A stretch of DNA of 19,825 bases from JBOHUX01 sp050734915 (GTDB lineage: Bacteria > Chloroflexota > Dormibacteria > Dormibacterales > Dormibacteraceae), in contig JBOHUX010000022.1 in assembly GCA_050734915.1 (NCBI GenBank), positions 1-19,825 on the forward strand. The letters run 5' to 3'. Position 1 is the first letter of the stretch. Each line of letters begins with the position of its first letter. A model generated the notes under the pieces. That model had not been told where the DNA came from, made no database searches, and saw nothing but the letters and a program-made list of their open reading frames with translations. The translations under genes were made by a program, and so were the position numbers. Of this stretch, positions 12,871-19,825 are shown one piece after another.

Positions 12871-15360
12871 TCAGCCCGTTTCCAGCTGGCCGCGGAGCTC
12901 GTAGAGCTTCTGCAGCGCCTCCAGAGGGCTCATGCGGTCGACCTGGAGCGCCTCCAGCTCCGTCCGCAGCGGGTCCGCCGGCGGCGTGAGCGGCAGGCCC
13001 AGCTGCCGCTCGGGTGGCTCCAGCGGCCGCTGCGCCTCCAGCTCCGTCAGGATCTGGCGGGCGCGGGCGACGACCTGGCCGGGCAATCCGGCCAGCGCGG
13101 CCACGTGGATGCCGTAGGACCGGTCCGCGCCCCCGGGGACCACCTGGTACAGGAACCGGACCGCCTCACCCTCCTCGAGCACCTCGACGCGCTCGTTGCG
13201 GACCCTGGGCAGCCGATCGGCGAGCGCGGTGAGCTCATGGTAGTGGGTGGCGAAGAGCGTCCGGCAGCGGAGCCGGGGTGCCTCGTGGATGTGCTCGACC
13301 ACCGCCTGGGCGATCGACATCCCGTCGTAGGTCGAGGTCCCCCGGCCCACCTCGTCGAACACCAGCAGAGAGGCGCCTGTCGCATGGTTGAGTATGTTGG
13401 CCGTCTCCGCCATCTCAACCATGAACGTGGACATGCCTCGGGACAGGTCGTCGTGCGCTCCGACCCGGGTGAAGATGCGGTCGGCCAGCCCGACCGCGGC
13501 GCTGTCGGCCGGGACGAAGCTGCCGCACTGGGCGAGCAGGACGATCAGAGCCGCCTGGCGGAGGTAGGTTGACTTGCCCGCCATGTTGGGCCCGGTCAGC
13601 ACCGCGATCTGCTCGCCCTCGGGATCGAGGGTCACGTCGTTGGGCACGAAGGTGCCGGCCGGGAGCGAGGCTTCCACGAGTGGATGGCGTCCCCCCCGGA
13701 TCTCGAGCCGGAGGCTGGCGTCGACGCCCGGGCGCGCCCAGCCGAGCGCTGCCGCCGCCTCGGCGAGGCTGACCAGGGCGTCCAGCTCCCCGATCGCATA
13801 GGCGGTGGACAGGAGCCCGCCGGCGGCCGCCGCGACGGCATCGCAAAGGCTGCGCAGGATCTCCTGCTCGCGGGCCGCCGTGTCCTGCTGCGCATTGAGA
13901 ACGATCGCCTCTCGCTCCTTCATCGGGGGCGTGATGTAGCGCTCGGCCCCGGCCAGGGTCTGCTTGCGGAGGTAGCCGTCCGGGACCATGCCGACGTTCG
14001 ACTGGCTGACCTCGATGTAGTAGCCGAAGACGCGGTTGAAGCCGACCTTGAGCCCCCTGATCCCGGTCCGCTCGCGTTCCACTGCCTCCAGCCCGGCGAG
14101 CCATTCGCGCGCGTTCCTCGAAGCCTCCCGGATGCCGTCCAGCTCGGCGTCGAATCCTGGCCGCACCGCCCCCCCGTCGCGCCCGGTGGCGGGAGGGTCG
14201 TCCACCAGGGTCCTGGCCATTAGGTCCGCGAGGTCGCCGGCCTCCTCGATCCTTCCCGCCACCTGGCGCAGGCCCAGCCCCGCCAGGTTGAGGGCGTCCT
14301 CTCTGACCGGGGGCAGGGAGGTCAGCGCGGTGCGGAGCGCGACCAGCTCGCGGGGGGAGGCGAGGCGCTGGGCGGCCCGTGAGACCAGCCGCTCGAGGTC
14401 GCCGACCCCGGCGAGCGACCGCCGGAGGCGCTCCCGGGGCCCCGGGGCCGCCCGCAACTCGGACACCGCGCCGAGACGGACCTCGATCGACTCCACGTCC
14501 CGCAGCGGGGCCCACACCCAGGCCCGCAGCCGGCGCGCGCCGAGCGGCGTGGCGGTGTGATCGAGGAGGCGCAGCAGGCTGGGCAGTTCGAGGTTGCGAA
14601 CGGTCGCCTCGTCCAGCTGCATGCTTGCATCGGGCGAATACGTGTGAACGCGGAGAAGGCCGGGCTCCAGGCGCACCTGGCTCCGCTGCAGGTACTCGAG
14701 CACAACCCCCGCCGCGCCGACCGCAAGCGGTGCCCGCGCGGCGCCGATCGAGGCCGGAAAGGCGATCTCCAGGACGTCCTTCAGCCGCCGGGCCCCGCGG
14801 GCGGGCTCGAATCGGTACTCGTCCACCGCGGGCGGCGTCAGGAGCTCGGCCGGGTTGAGCCGCTGAAGCTCGGCCGGGAGCCGGTCCGCGGGCAGCTGGC
14901 AGAGCATCAGCTCGCCGGTCGAGACGTCGCAGGCGGCCAGCCCCGCCTCCGCCCCCCGACTCCAGGCCGCGACCAGGAAGTTGGGCATGCCCGGCTCCAG
15001 ATAGGCGTCCTCGAGGACGGTGCCGGGGGTGAGCACGCGGGTCACCTCCCGTCGGACCAGCCTGCCCGTGCCGGCGGCCTCGACCTGGTCGCAGATCACG
15101 ACCCGGTGGCCGGCCCGCAGGAGCTTGCCCACGTACCCCTGCCAGGCATGGTAGGGAACCCCGCACATCGGATGCCTTCCCCCCTTCCCCATCGGACGCG
15201 AGGTGAGCGTCACACCCATGATGGGAGCCGCCAGCTGAGCGTCTTCGAAAAAGATCTCGAAGAAGTCTCCGAGCCGGAAGAGCAGGATCGCGTCGGGGTG
15301 CTGGTCCTTGGCCTCCCGGTACTGCCTCAGCACCGGCGTCATCCCCTCCGCCACGCTCAT
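12871..15360 (-). CDS. mutS: DNA mismatch recognition ATPase MutS
   Basis: 829 aa, slightly short for MutS1. The N-terminal domain holds the mismatch-wedge Phe-x-Glu (GDFFEIF, Phe33 and Glu35) and CGVPYHA. Connector, core and clamp domains follow, with GFNRVFGYYIEVS in the core. The ATPase has Walker A GPNMAGKST (about 589-597), Walker B with signature LLVFDEVGRGTSTYDG (about 662-677) and the TLFATHYHELT switch. It binds mispairs and small loops and recruits MutL encoded next to it. It ends with a helix-turn-helix region and a short C-terminal tail (SPLEALQKLYELRGQL). ATG 15360 lies 68 bases after the miaB stop, with no gene or obvious site between. Confidence 0.98.
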   Translation of the reverse strand: MSVAEGMTPVLRQYREAKDQHPDAILLFRLGDFFEIFFEDAQLAAPIMGVTLTSRPMGKGGRHPMCGVPYHAWQGYVGKLLRAGHRVVICDQVEAAGTGRLVRREVTRVLTPGTVLEDAYLEPGMPNFLVAAWSRGAEAGLAACDVSTGELMLCQLPADRLPAELQRLNPAELLTPPAVDEYRFEPARGARRLKDVLEIAFPASIGAARAPLAVGAAGVVLEYLQRSQVRLEPGLLRVHTYSPDASMQLDEATVRNLELPSLLRLLDHTATPLGARRLRAWVWAPLRDVESIEVRLGAVSELRAAPGPRERLRRSLAGVGDLERLVSRAAQRLASPRELVALRTALTSLPPVREDALNLAGLGLRQVAGRIEEAGDLADLMARTLVDDPPATGRDGGAVRPGFDAELDGIREASRNAREWLAGLEAVERERTGIRGLKVGFNRVFGYYIEVSQSNVGMVPDGYLRKQTLAGAERYITPPMKEREAIVLNAQQDTAAREQEILRSLCDAVAAAAGGLLSTAYAIGELDALVSLAEAAAALGWARPGVDASLRLEIRGGRHPLVEASLPAGTFVPNDVTLDPEGEQIAVLTGPNMAGKSTYLRQAALIVLLAQCGSFVPADSAAVGLADRIFTRVGAHDDLSRGMSTFMVEMAETANILNHATGASLLVFDEVGRGTSTYDGMSIAQAVVEHIHEAPRLRCRTLFATHYHELTALADRLPRVRNERVEVLEEGEAVRFLYQVVPGGADRSYGIHVAALAGLPGQVVARARQILTELEAQRPLEPPERQLGLPLTPPADPLRTELEALQVDRMSPLEALQKLYELRGQLETG

Positions 15361-15428
15361 CGTCGTGACGCGGCGATGAGAGGCAGCCCGCCGCCGGTCC
15401 GGCCGGCAGCGCTCACCCGCCTGCGCCT

Positions 15429-16703
15429 TCAGGCCGAGAGCCGGCCGGCCAGCTGACCGGGGCCGGCATCCTCAACCAATAGCCGGACCACCTCGCCCGG
15501 CTCCAGCTCGGCCCCCTTCGCGATCACGCGCTTGCCCTGACGGGAGCGCCCGTACGACCGCCCGAGCTCGTCGCGCCCTTCGATCAGCACCTCCACCCGG
15601 CGGCCGAGCCAGGCGGAGGTCTTGGCTCCGGCGATTCGGCGCTGGAGCTGGAGGAGGTCGTTGATGCGCCGCCGCTTCTCCGCCGGGGGGACGTCGTCCG
15701 GCATCCGGTCGCCGGCGTACGTGCCGGGCCGGGGCGAGTACATGGCCAGGTGGACGACGTCGAACGCCACCTCCTCCATCAGGCGCCGGGTGGCGAGGAA
15801 CATCTCCTCGGTCTCACCCGGGAACCCGACGATGACGTCGGTCACCAGTCCCAGGTCCGGCATCAGCCCGCGGGCGTGGCCCACGATGCGCAGGTAGTCG
15901 GCGGTCATGTATCCGCGCGCCATCCTCTTGAGCATCCGGTCGTCACCGGATTGGATGGGAAGCTGAAGCTCGCGGCAGACGATGGGGCTCGCCGCCATCG
16001 CCTCCAGCAGCTCCGGCTCCAGATCCCGCGGATGAGAGGTCATGAAACGGATCCTGGCCAGGCCCGGCACCTTCTCGATCTCGCCCACCAGGGCCGCCAG
16101 CCCACCACCCGAGCCGGGGTCGCGATAGGCGTCCACGTTCTGGCCGAGGAGCACCACCTCGCGAGCCCCGTCGGCCACCGCCGCGTGGCATGCGGCTACC
16201 AGCTCCGGCGCGGGAACGCTGCGCTCGCGGCCTCTCACCCGGGGCACGATGCAGAAGGTGCAGTTGTGGTTGCAACCATGGATGACGCTCAGGTAGTGGC
16301 TGACCCCCGTCCGCCCGGGCGCGGGCAGCGCCTCGCCCCAGGCGACCTCGTAGCGTGACTCGAGGTCTCCGAGGAACTCCTCGTAGTCCCCGATCGGCAC
16401 CACCGCGTCCAGGTGCGGGAACCGCTGCCGGAGGCCCTCCGACTCCTTGACGCCGAGACATCCGGTCAGCGCGATGGTGCGGGCCGGGGTCTTCCAGGAC
16501 CGGAGCTCCCGGAGCTTGGAGTAGACCTTCTCCTCGGACGCCTGCCTGATGCAGCAGGTGTTGAGGATCGCGATGTCGGCGCCTCCCAGATCCGCCGTCT
16601 CGGCGTAGCCCGCCGCCAGCAGCCGCCGGGCCAGCGATTCCGAGTCGGCGGCGTTCATCTGGCAGCCGATCGTCCAGATGTGAAAGCAGCGGGTCCGATT
16701 CAT
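15429..16703 (-). CDS. miaB: tRNA-2-methylthio-N6-dimethylallyladenosine synthase MiaB
   Basis: 424 aa radical-SAM methylthiotransferase acting on i6A37 made by MiaA. The N-terminal UPF0004 domain supplies the auxiliary cluster cysteines Cys14 (TIGCQMN), Cys50 (LNTCC) and Cys82 (LTGCLG). The radical-SAM cluster is Cys144-x3-Cys148-x2-Cys151 (GCNHNCTFC), followed by PRVRGRERS, LLGQNVDAY and QSGDDRMLKRMARGY. A TRAM domain ends the protein (about 358-420, VEVLIEG, GRSYGRSRQGK). An extra Cys directly follows Cys50. The start at ATG 16703 fits the family N-terminus. It lies 37 bases downstream of spoVS and upstream of mutS on the same strand. Confidence 0.97.
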   Translation of the reverse strand: MNRTRCFHIWTIGCQMNAADSESLARRLLAAGYAETADLGGADIAILNTCCIRQASEEKVYSKLRELRSWKTPARTIALTGCLGVKESEGLRQRFPHLDAVVPIGDYEEFLGDLESRYEVAWGEALPAPGRTGVSHYLSVIHGCNHNCTFCIVPRVRGRERSVPAPELVAACHAAVADGAREVVLLGQNVDAYRDPGSGGGLAALVGEIEKVPGLARIRFMTSHPRDLEPELLEAMAASPIVCRELQLPIQSGDDRMLKRMARGYMTADYLRIVGHARGLMPDLGLVTDVIVGFPGETEEMFLATRRLMEEVAFDVVHLAMYSPRPGTYAGDRMPDDVPPAEKRRRINDLLQLQRRIAGAKTSAWLGRRVEVLIEGRDELGRSYGRSRQGKRVIAKGAELEPGEVVRLLVEDAGPGQLAGRLSA

Positions 16704-16740
16704 CCCGCCGTCCAGACTAACCGCCTCGCGGCGAGGCGCC

Positions 16741-17025
16741 TCAGCGGACCTCGACCAGCAGCCTGATGCCGGTCCGTTCCTCGCCGTCGATCGAGATGTC
16801 GATGAAGGACGGGATGCAGACCAGCTCCAGGCCCCCGGGCGCCACGTACCCGCGCGAGATCGCGATCGCCTTCACCGCCTGGTTGATCGCACCGGCGCCG
16901 ATCGCCTGCACCTCGACCCGGCCCTGGGACCGGATGACGCCGGCGATCGCGCCCGCGACGGCCACAGGCTTGGAGGTGGCCGACACCTTCAGCACCTCCA
17001 CTGGTGCCCTCCCCTCCCCCGTCAT
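16741..17025 (-). CDS. spoVS: SpoVS-family DNA/RNA-binding-like regulator
   Basis: 94 aa, essentially the whole SpoVS fold (Alba-like): VEVLKVSATSKPVAVAGAIA, QAIGAGAINQAVKAIAISRGY, PGGLELVCIPSFIDI and DGEERTGIRLLVE. In Bacillus SpoVS affects sporulation and septation, but it is widespread in non-sporulating Chloroflexota, Deinococcus and others, so the name does not imply spores here. ATG 17025 follows a GGGGGAA purine run at SD distance; a TTG at 17043 overlapping the upstream stop (TTGA) would add six residues. It is between the YmdB-type gene and miaB, in the same transcription unit. Confidence 0.95.
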   Translation of the reverse strand: MTGEGRAPVEVLKVSATSKPVAVAGAIAGVIRSQGRVEVQAIGAGAINQAVKAIAISRGYVAPGGLELVCIPSFIDISIDGEERTGIRLLVEVR

Positions 17026-17039
17026 CTTCGCTTCCCCCG

Positions 17040-17837
17040 TCAAGAGCTGTGTACTCGGTCGAATCGCTGGATCGATGTTGAGTGTCCGGTCAGCCTGCTA
17101 ATCGTAATCAAGACCGAGTTGAATGTCACGGGTCCCGACGCGACCTCGAAACGATGCGGCACCCCGGTCAGGAAGCGCCGGATCACCGCCTCGCGGTCCA
17201 CTCCGATGACCCCGTCCCGCGGACCCACCATCCCCACGTCGGTCACGTACGCCGTGCCGCCGGGCAAAACTCTGCCGTCCGCGGTCGCCACGTGAGTGTG
17301 GGTCCCCACCACGGCGCTCACCCGTCCGTCCAGGTACCAGCCCATGGCGATCTTCTCGCTGGTCGCCTCGCCGTGCATGTCGCAGAGGACGATGCGTACC
17401 TCCGGATGCGCCTCCAGGATGGTGTCGGCGGCCCGGAACGGGTCGTCGATGTTGGTCAGGAAGAGGCGCCCCATCAGATTCATGACCAGCACCCGCTCTC
17501 CGGCCGCCTCGACCACGCAGTGTCCGCGGCCTGGTGCCCCGGGCGGATAGTTGGCCGGGCGGACGACGTCCACCTGGCTCTCGATGTCGGCCATGAACTC
17601 GCGCTGGTCGTAGACGTGGTTGCCGGTGGTGATGACCTCGGCGCCCGACTCGCGCAGCTCCGCGATCGTGCCCGCCGTGATGCCGAAGCCGCCCGCCGAG
17701 TTCTCGCCGTTCACGATCACGAGGTCGGGGCGGAGGTCCCGGCGCAGCGCCGGCAGCAGCGCCCGAACGGCCTGGCGGCCGGGCCGACCGACCACGTCGG
17801 CGACGAACAGAATCCTGAATTCGTCCCGGTCCGGCAT
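17040..17837 (-). CDS. ymdB: TIGR00282-type metallophosphoesterase (YmdB-like)
   Basis: 265 aa. A two-metal phosphoesterase acting on 2',3'-cyclic nucleotides and linked to RNase Y function in Bacillus. Metal and active-site motifs in order: FVADVVG, VNGENSAGGFGI, TTGNHVYD, LCDMHGEATSEK and VGTHTHVATADG, the full family set. ATG 17837 gives MPDRDEFRILFVADVVGRPG, the normal N-terminus; the frame further up (TTG 17870) runs into the rny terminator and is not used. It is downstream of rny and immediately upstream of spoVS, the conserved order in many Gram-positives. No convincing own promoter or well-spaced SD is seen (GGAGG is about 21 bases away), so expression may depend on readthrough of the terminator. 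Confidence 0.95.
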   Translation of the reverse strand: MPDRDEFRILFVADVVGRPGRQAVRALLPALRRDLRPDLVIVNGENSAGGFGITAGTIAELRESGAEVITTGNHVYDQREFMADIESQVDVVRPANYPPGAPGRGHCVVEAAGERVLVMNLMGRLFLTNIDDPFRAADTILEAHPEVRIVLCDMHGEATSEKIAMGWYLDGRVSAVVGTHTHVATADGRVLPGGTAYVTDVGMVGPRDGVIGVDREAVIRRFLTGVPHRFEVASGPVTFNSVLITISRLTGHSTSIQRFDRVHSS

Positions 17838-17868
17838 CGAGGCAAGTAAAGCAGAACCCTCCGGGGCC

Positions 17869-17898
17869 AAAAAAAGAGGCCCCGCGGACGGGGCCTCT
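17869..17898 (-). terminator. Intrinsic terminator of rny
   Basis: On the minus strand AGAGGCCCC-GTCCGC-GGGGCCTCT, a nine-pair GC-rich stem with six-base loop, is followed by seven T (17875-17869), 13 bases after the rny stop codon. Classical Rho-independent form. It separates rny from the YmdB-type gene, whose start is about 30 bases later. Confidence 0.88.
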
Positions 17899-17910
17899 CT
17901 TGGTCGGCTG

Positions 17911-19455
17911 TCACCTGGCGTACTCGACAGCGCGCGTCTCGCGCACCACCGTGACGCGGATCTGGCCCGGGAAGCTCAGCTCGCTCTCGATCCGCTTCGC
18001 GATGTCGCGGGCGAGAAGCTGTGCGCTGGAATCGTCGATCTGTTCCGGCCTGACCAGGATGCGGACCTCGCGGCCGGCCTGGATGGCGTAGGACTGCTGG
18101 ACACCTTGAAAGGAGTTGGCGAGCTCCTCCAGCTTCTCCAGCCGCTTGACGTAGGCCTCCAGCGCCTCCCGCCGGGCGCCCGGACGGGCGGCCGAGATGG
18201 CGTCGGCGGCGATCAAGAGGAGCGCCTCCATGGAGTGCGGCTCCTCGTCGTAGTGGTGGGCGCGGACCGCATGCACCACCGAGGCCGGGACCCCGTGGCG
18301 CTGGATCAGGTCGGCCCCGATCACGGCGTGCGAACCCTCCACCTCGTGGTCGATGGCCTTGCCGATGTCGTGCAGAAGCCCGGACATCTTGGCGAGGCGG
18401 ACGTCGGCGCCCGTCTCGGCGGCCATGATGCCGGCCAGGTGCGCCACCTCCTTGGAGTGGTTGAGCACCTGCTGGCCGTAGCTGGTACGGAAGCGGAGGA
18501 TGCCCAGGTGCCGGACTATCTCCGGCTGGAGGCCCTGAAGGCCGACCTCCAGGACGGCGGCCTCGCCCTCCTCCTTGACCCTCTGCTGGACCTCCTGCTT
18601 GGCCCTCTCCACGGTCTCCTCGATCCGGGCGGGATGGATCCGACCGTCCACGATGAGCTTGTTGAGGGCGACCCGTGCCACCTCCCGGCGGACGGGGTCG
18701 AAGCCGCTGATGACGACCGCCTCAGGCGTGTCGTCGATGATGAGGTCGATGCCAGTCGCCTGCTGAAGGGCACGGATGTTGCGGCCCTCCTTGCCGATGA
18801 TCCTGCCCTTCAGCTCGTCGGTGGGCAGTGGCAGGACCGAGACGGAGGTCTCGGCGGTCTGATCGGCGGCGATCCTCTGAATGGCCTCGGTGACGATGGC
18901 CCGGGCCTTGCGGTCGCCCTCCTCACGCGCGGAGAGCTCGGCCTCTCGGACCTTGTGGGCGACCTCGTTCCGAAGCTCCTGCTCGACCTGGGAGATGAGC
19001 ACTCCCTGCGCTTCCTGACGGGTCATGTTGGCGACCCGCTCCAATTCGATGAGCTGCTGGCGATTGGCCTCCTCGATCTGAGCTCGGACGTCGTCCAGCC
19101 CCTGTTCCTTGTCGGTCAGGCCCCGTTCGCGGCGGTCCAGATCCTGGGCCCGCCGTTCCAGGTTCTCCTCCTTCTGGAGAACGCGCCGTTCGGTCTGCTG
19201 CGCCTGCGCCCTCGTCTCCCGAGCCTCCTGCTCGGCGGCGGCACGAATCCGCACCGCCTCCTCCTTGGCCTCGATGAGACGTTCTTTGATCGACGACTCC
19301 TCTCCGGTGAGGCGGGCCCGCGCCTGCGCCTCCAGCAGCTCCAGCTCGGCGCTCGAGCTGCGGCCGGCGCGGGAGAGCATCGCGAGGTATCCGGCACCGA
19401 CCCCGACGGCGATCCCCAACACGCCGATGATCGCGAGAAAGACTGATTGGGACAT
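17911..19455 (-). CDS. rny: Ribonuclease Y
   Basis: 514 aa membrane-anchored endoribonuclease initiating mRNA decay. The N-terminal membrane helix (SVFLAIIGVLGIAVGVGAGY, residues 4-23) is followed by a long Glu/Arg/Ala coiled coil (about 30-190), a KH domain (about 205-260; LKGRIIGKEGRNIRALQQATG) and an HD domain with LNHSKEVAHLAG (about 330) and HDIGKA (about 360), the metal-binding His-Asp. The ATG at 19455 has GAGGTGA nine bases before it. The gene has its own promoter overlapping the recX end, a leader of about 110 bases with a small hairpin, and a strong terminator after the stop. Upstream recX and downstream YmdB-type neighbours are the conserved context. Confidence 0.98.
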   Translation of the reverse strand: MSQSVFLAIIGVLGIAVGVGAGYLAMLSRAGRSSSAELELLEAQARARLTGEESSIKERLIEAKEEAVRIRAAAEQEARETRAQAQQTERRVLQKEENLERRAQDLDRRERGLTDKEQGLDDVRAQIEEANRQQLIELERVANMTRQEAQGVLISQVEQELRNEVAHKVREAELSAREEGDRKARAIVTEAIQRIAADQTAETSVSVLPLPTDELKGRIIGKEGRNIRALQQATGIDLIIDDTPEAVVISGFDPVRREVARVALNKLIVDGRIHPARIEETVERAKQEVQQRVKEEGEAAVLEVGLQGLQPEIVRHLGILRFRTSYGQQVLNHSKEVAHLAGIMAAETGADVRLAKMSGLLHDIGKAIDHEVEGSHAVIGADLIQRHGVPASVVHAVRAHHYDEEPHSMEALLLIAADAISAARPGARREALEAYVKRLEKLEELANSFQGVQQSYAIQAGREVRILVRPEQIDDSSAQLLARDIAKRIESELSFPGQIRVTVVRETRAVEYAR

Positions 19456-19540
19456 ATGGATCGTTCACCTCGATATTCGGTTTTGAAAGTGCCAATCAGC
19501 GAGGCAGGGCCCCGCCATGTGGTCAGAACTGCTCCATCGC

Positions 19541-19561
19541 GTGAGCACCGCTCGCGCTCAC
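19541..19561. repeat. Hairpin in the rny leader
   Basis: GTGAGC-N9-GCTCAC inverted repeat a few bases downstream of the predicted rny transcription start. It could stabilise the 5' end or serve in control of the transcript; no T-tract follows on the rny strand. Confidence 0.4.
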
Positions 19562-19571
19562 GACAAGTGGG

Positions 19572-19600
19572 ATTCTAGACGCGCTCCAAAACCGGGTCAA
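19572..19600 (-). promoter_or_regulatory. Sigma-70 promoter of rny
   Basis: Minus-strand TTGACC (19600-19595) and TAGAAT (19577-19572), each 5/6 to consensus, with exact 17-base spacing. The -35 and spacer lie in the last codons of recX, and the TAG of the -10 is the recX stop codon. Predicted start near 19565. Confidence 0.75.
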
Positions 19601-19825
19601 CTTGCGCGGCTGGCCCGGGGGGCATGCCCCCGGGATCGGCGAGCCGGGCGCACGCCGCGCGCGCCACCGCGGGCGAGAACCCGCGGCGCAGCAGCCGGGG
19701 CCCAGCCAGGTCGAGGATCTCGCGCAGCGGCGCCCGCCGGCCCCTGAGTGCCTTCTCCGCCAGGCGCACCGCGGCCCTCAGCTGGTCGTCGTCGCTCAGC
19801 TCGGCCACGGCGGCCGCGGCCAGCT
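19575..19825 (-). CDS. recX: Recombination regulator RecX, C-terminal part
   Basis: The frame is open to the right edge and ends at TAG 19577-19575, giving about 83 residues of the C-terminus. The pattern AELSDDDQLRAAVRLAEKALRG, then ILDLAGPRLLRRGFSPAVARAA, is the tandem three-helix repeat of RecX, which binds RecA filaments and limits their activity. The GTG at 19808 is only an internal codon (LAAAA continues upstream), so the true start lies beyond the window, probably near recA. Its last codons contain the rny promoter. Assignment rests on a short stretch plus the conserved position before rny. Confidence 0.75.
   Translation of the reverse strand, partial: LAAAAVAELSDDDQLRAAVRLAEKALRGRRAPLREILDLAGPRLLRRGFSPAVARAACARLADPGGMPPGPAAQVDPVLERV

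Noticed and set aside
13415..15166. 583-codon frame overlapping mutS on the same strand
   Set aside because: Pro/Arg/Gly-rich out-of-frame reading of mutS.
17620..19446. 608-codon plus-strand frame opposite rny
   Set aside because: Leu/Asp-rich antisense shadow of the coiled coil and HD domain of RNase Y; no start site or family motif.
1..19825. CRISPR arrays, insertion sequences, rRNA or intact tRNA genes
   Set aside because: Read for regular repeats, transposase motifs and cloverleaf signatures; none found apart from short inverted repeats listed as features.

Overview
High-GC (about 70-75%) bacterial chromosome segment. The order recX - rny - YmdB-type phosphoesterase - spoVS - miaB - mutS - mutL - miaA - hflX next to a convergent lexA, together with Gram-positive/Chloroflexota-style LexA boxes (CGAAC-N4-GTTYG), suggests a soil or freshwater Chloroflexota (Limnocylindria-like) or a related deep-branching monoderm. 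This placement is inferred from gene order and motifs only. Many genes lack a clear Shine-Dalgarno (SD) sequence, and at least one (hflX) appears to start at a non-standard codon.

Left part (1-4180), accessory. Bases 1-628 have clearly lower GC (about 53% in the lines counted) and carry, on the minus strand and running off the left edge, a MauE-like membrane protein. From 837, behind a TATACT -10 box that leaves almost no leader, a tight plus-strand operon encodes a 136-aa protein of unknown function and three tandem proteins, each with two YbjQ-like domains (six in all). Bases 3808-4180 hold the frameshifted, internally deleted wreck of an osmoprotectant ABC-ATPase.

Middle part (4181-7062). 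A minus-strand run encodes a LysM membrane protein, a small glutaredoxin-like protein and an Fsr-like MFS transporter. The LysM gene is divergent from lexA, and two LexA boxes sit in the shared promoter region, one inside the LysM-gene promoter spacer and one on the lexA -35. This resembles the lexA/yneA arrangement of Bacillus, where a LysM protein delays division during the SOS response.

Right part (7060-19825), housekeeping, all minus strand except one gene: GTPase HflX, tRNA-modifying MiaA and MiaB, mismatch repair MutS and MutL, SpoVS, a YmdB-type phosphoesterase, RNase Y and the C-terminal part of RecX. A 43-codon C-terminal stub of a PLP aminotransferase lies between miaA and hflX. The only plus-strand gene here, between mutL and miaA, encodes a membrane-anchored pseudokinase with an extracellular cysteine-containing domain and no usable canonical start codon. 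RNase Y has a clear sigma-70 promoter overlapping the recX stop codon and a strong intrinsic terminator just ahead of the YmdB-type gene.
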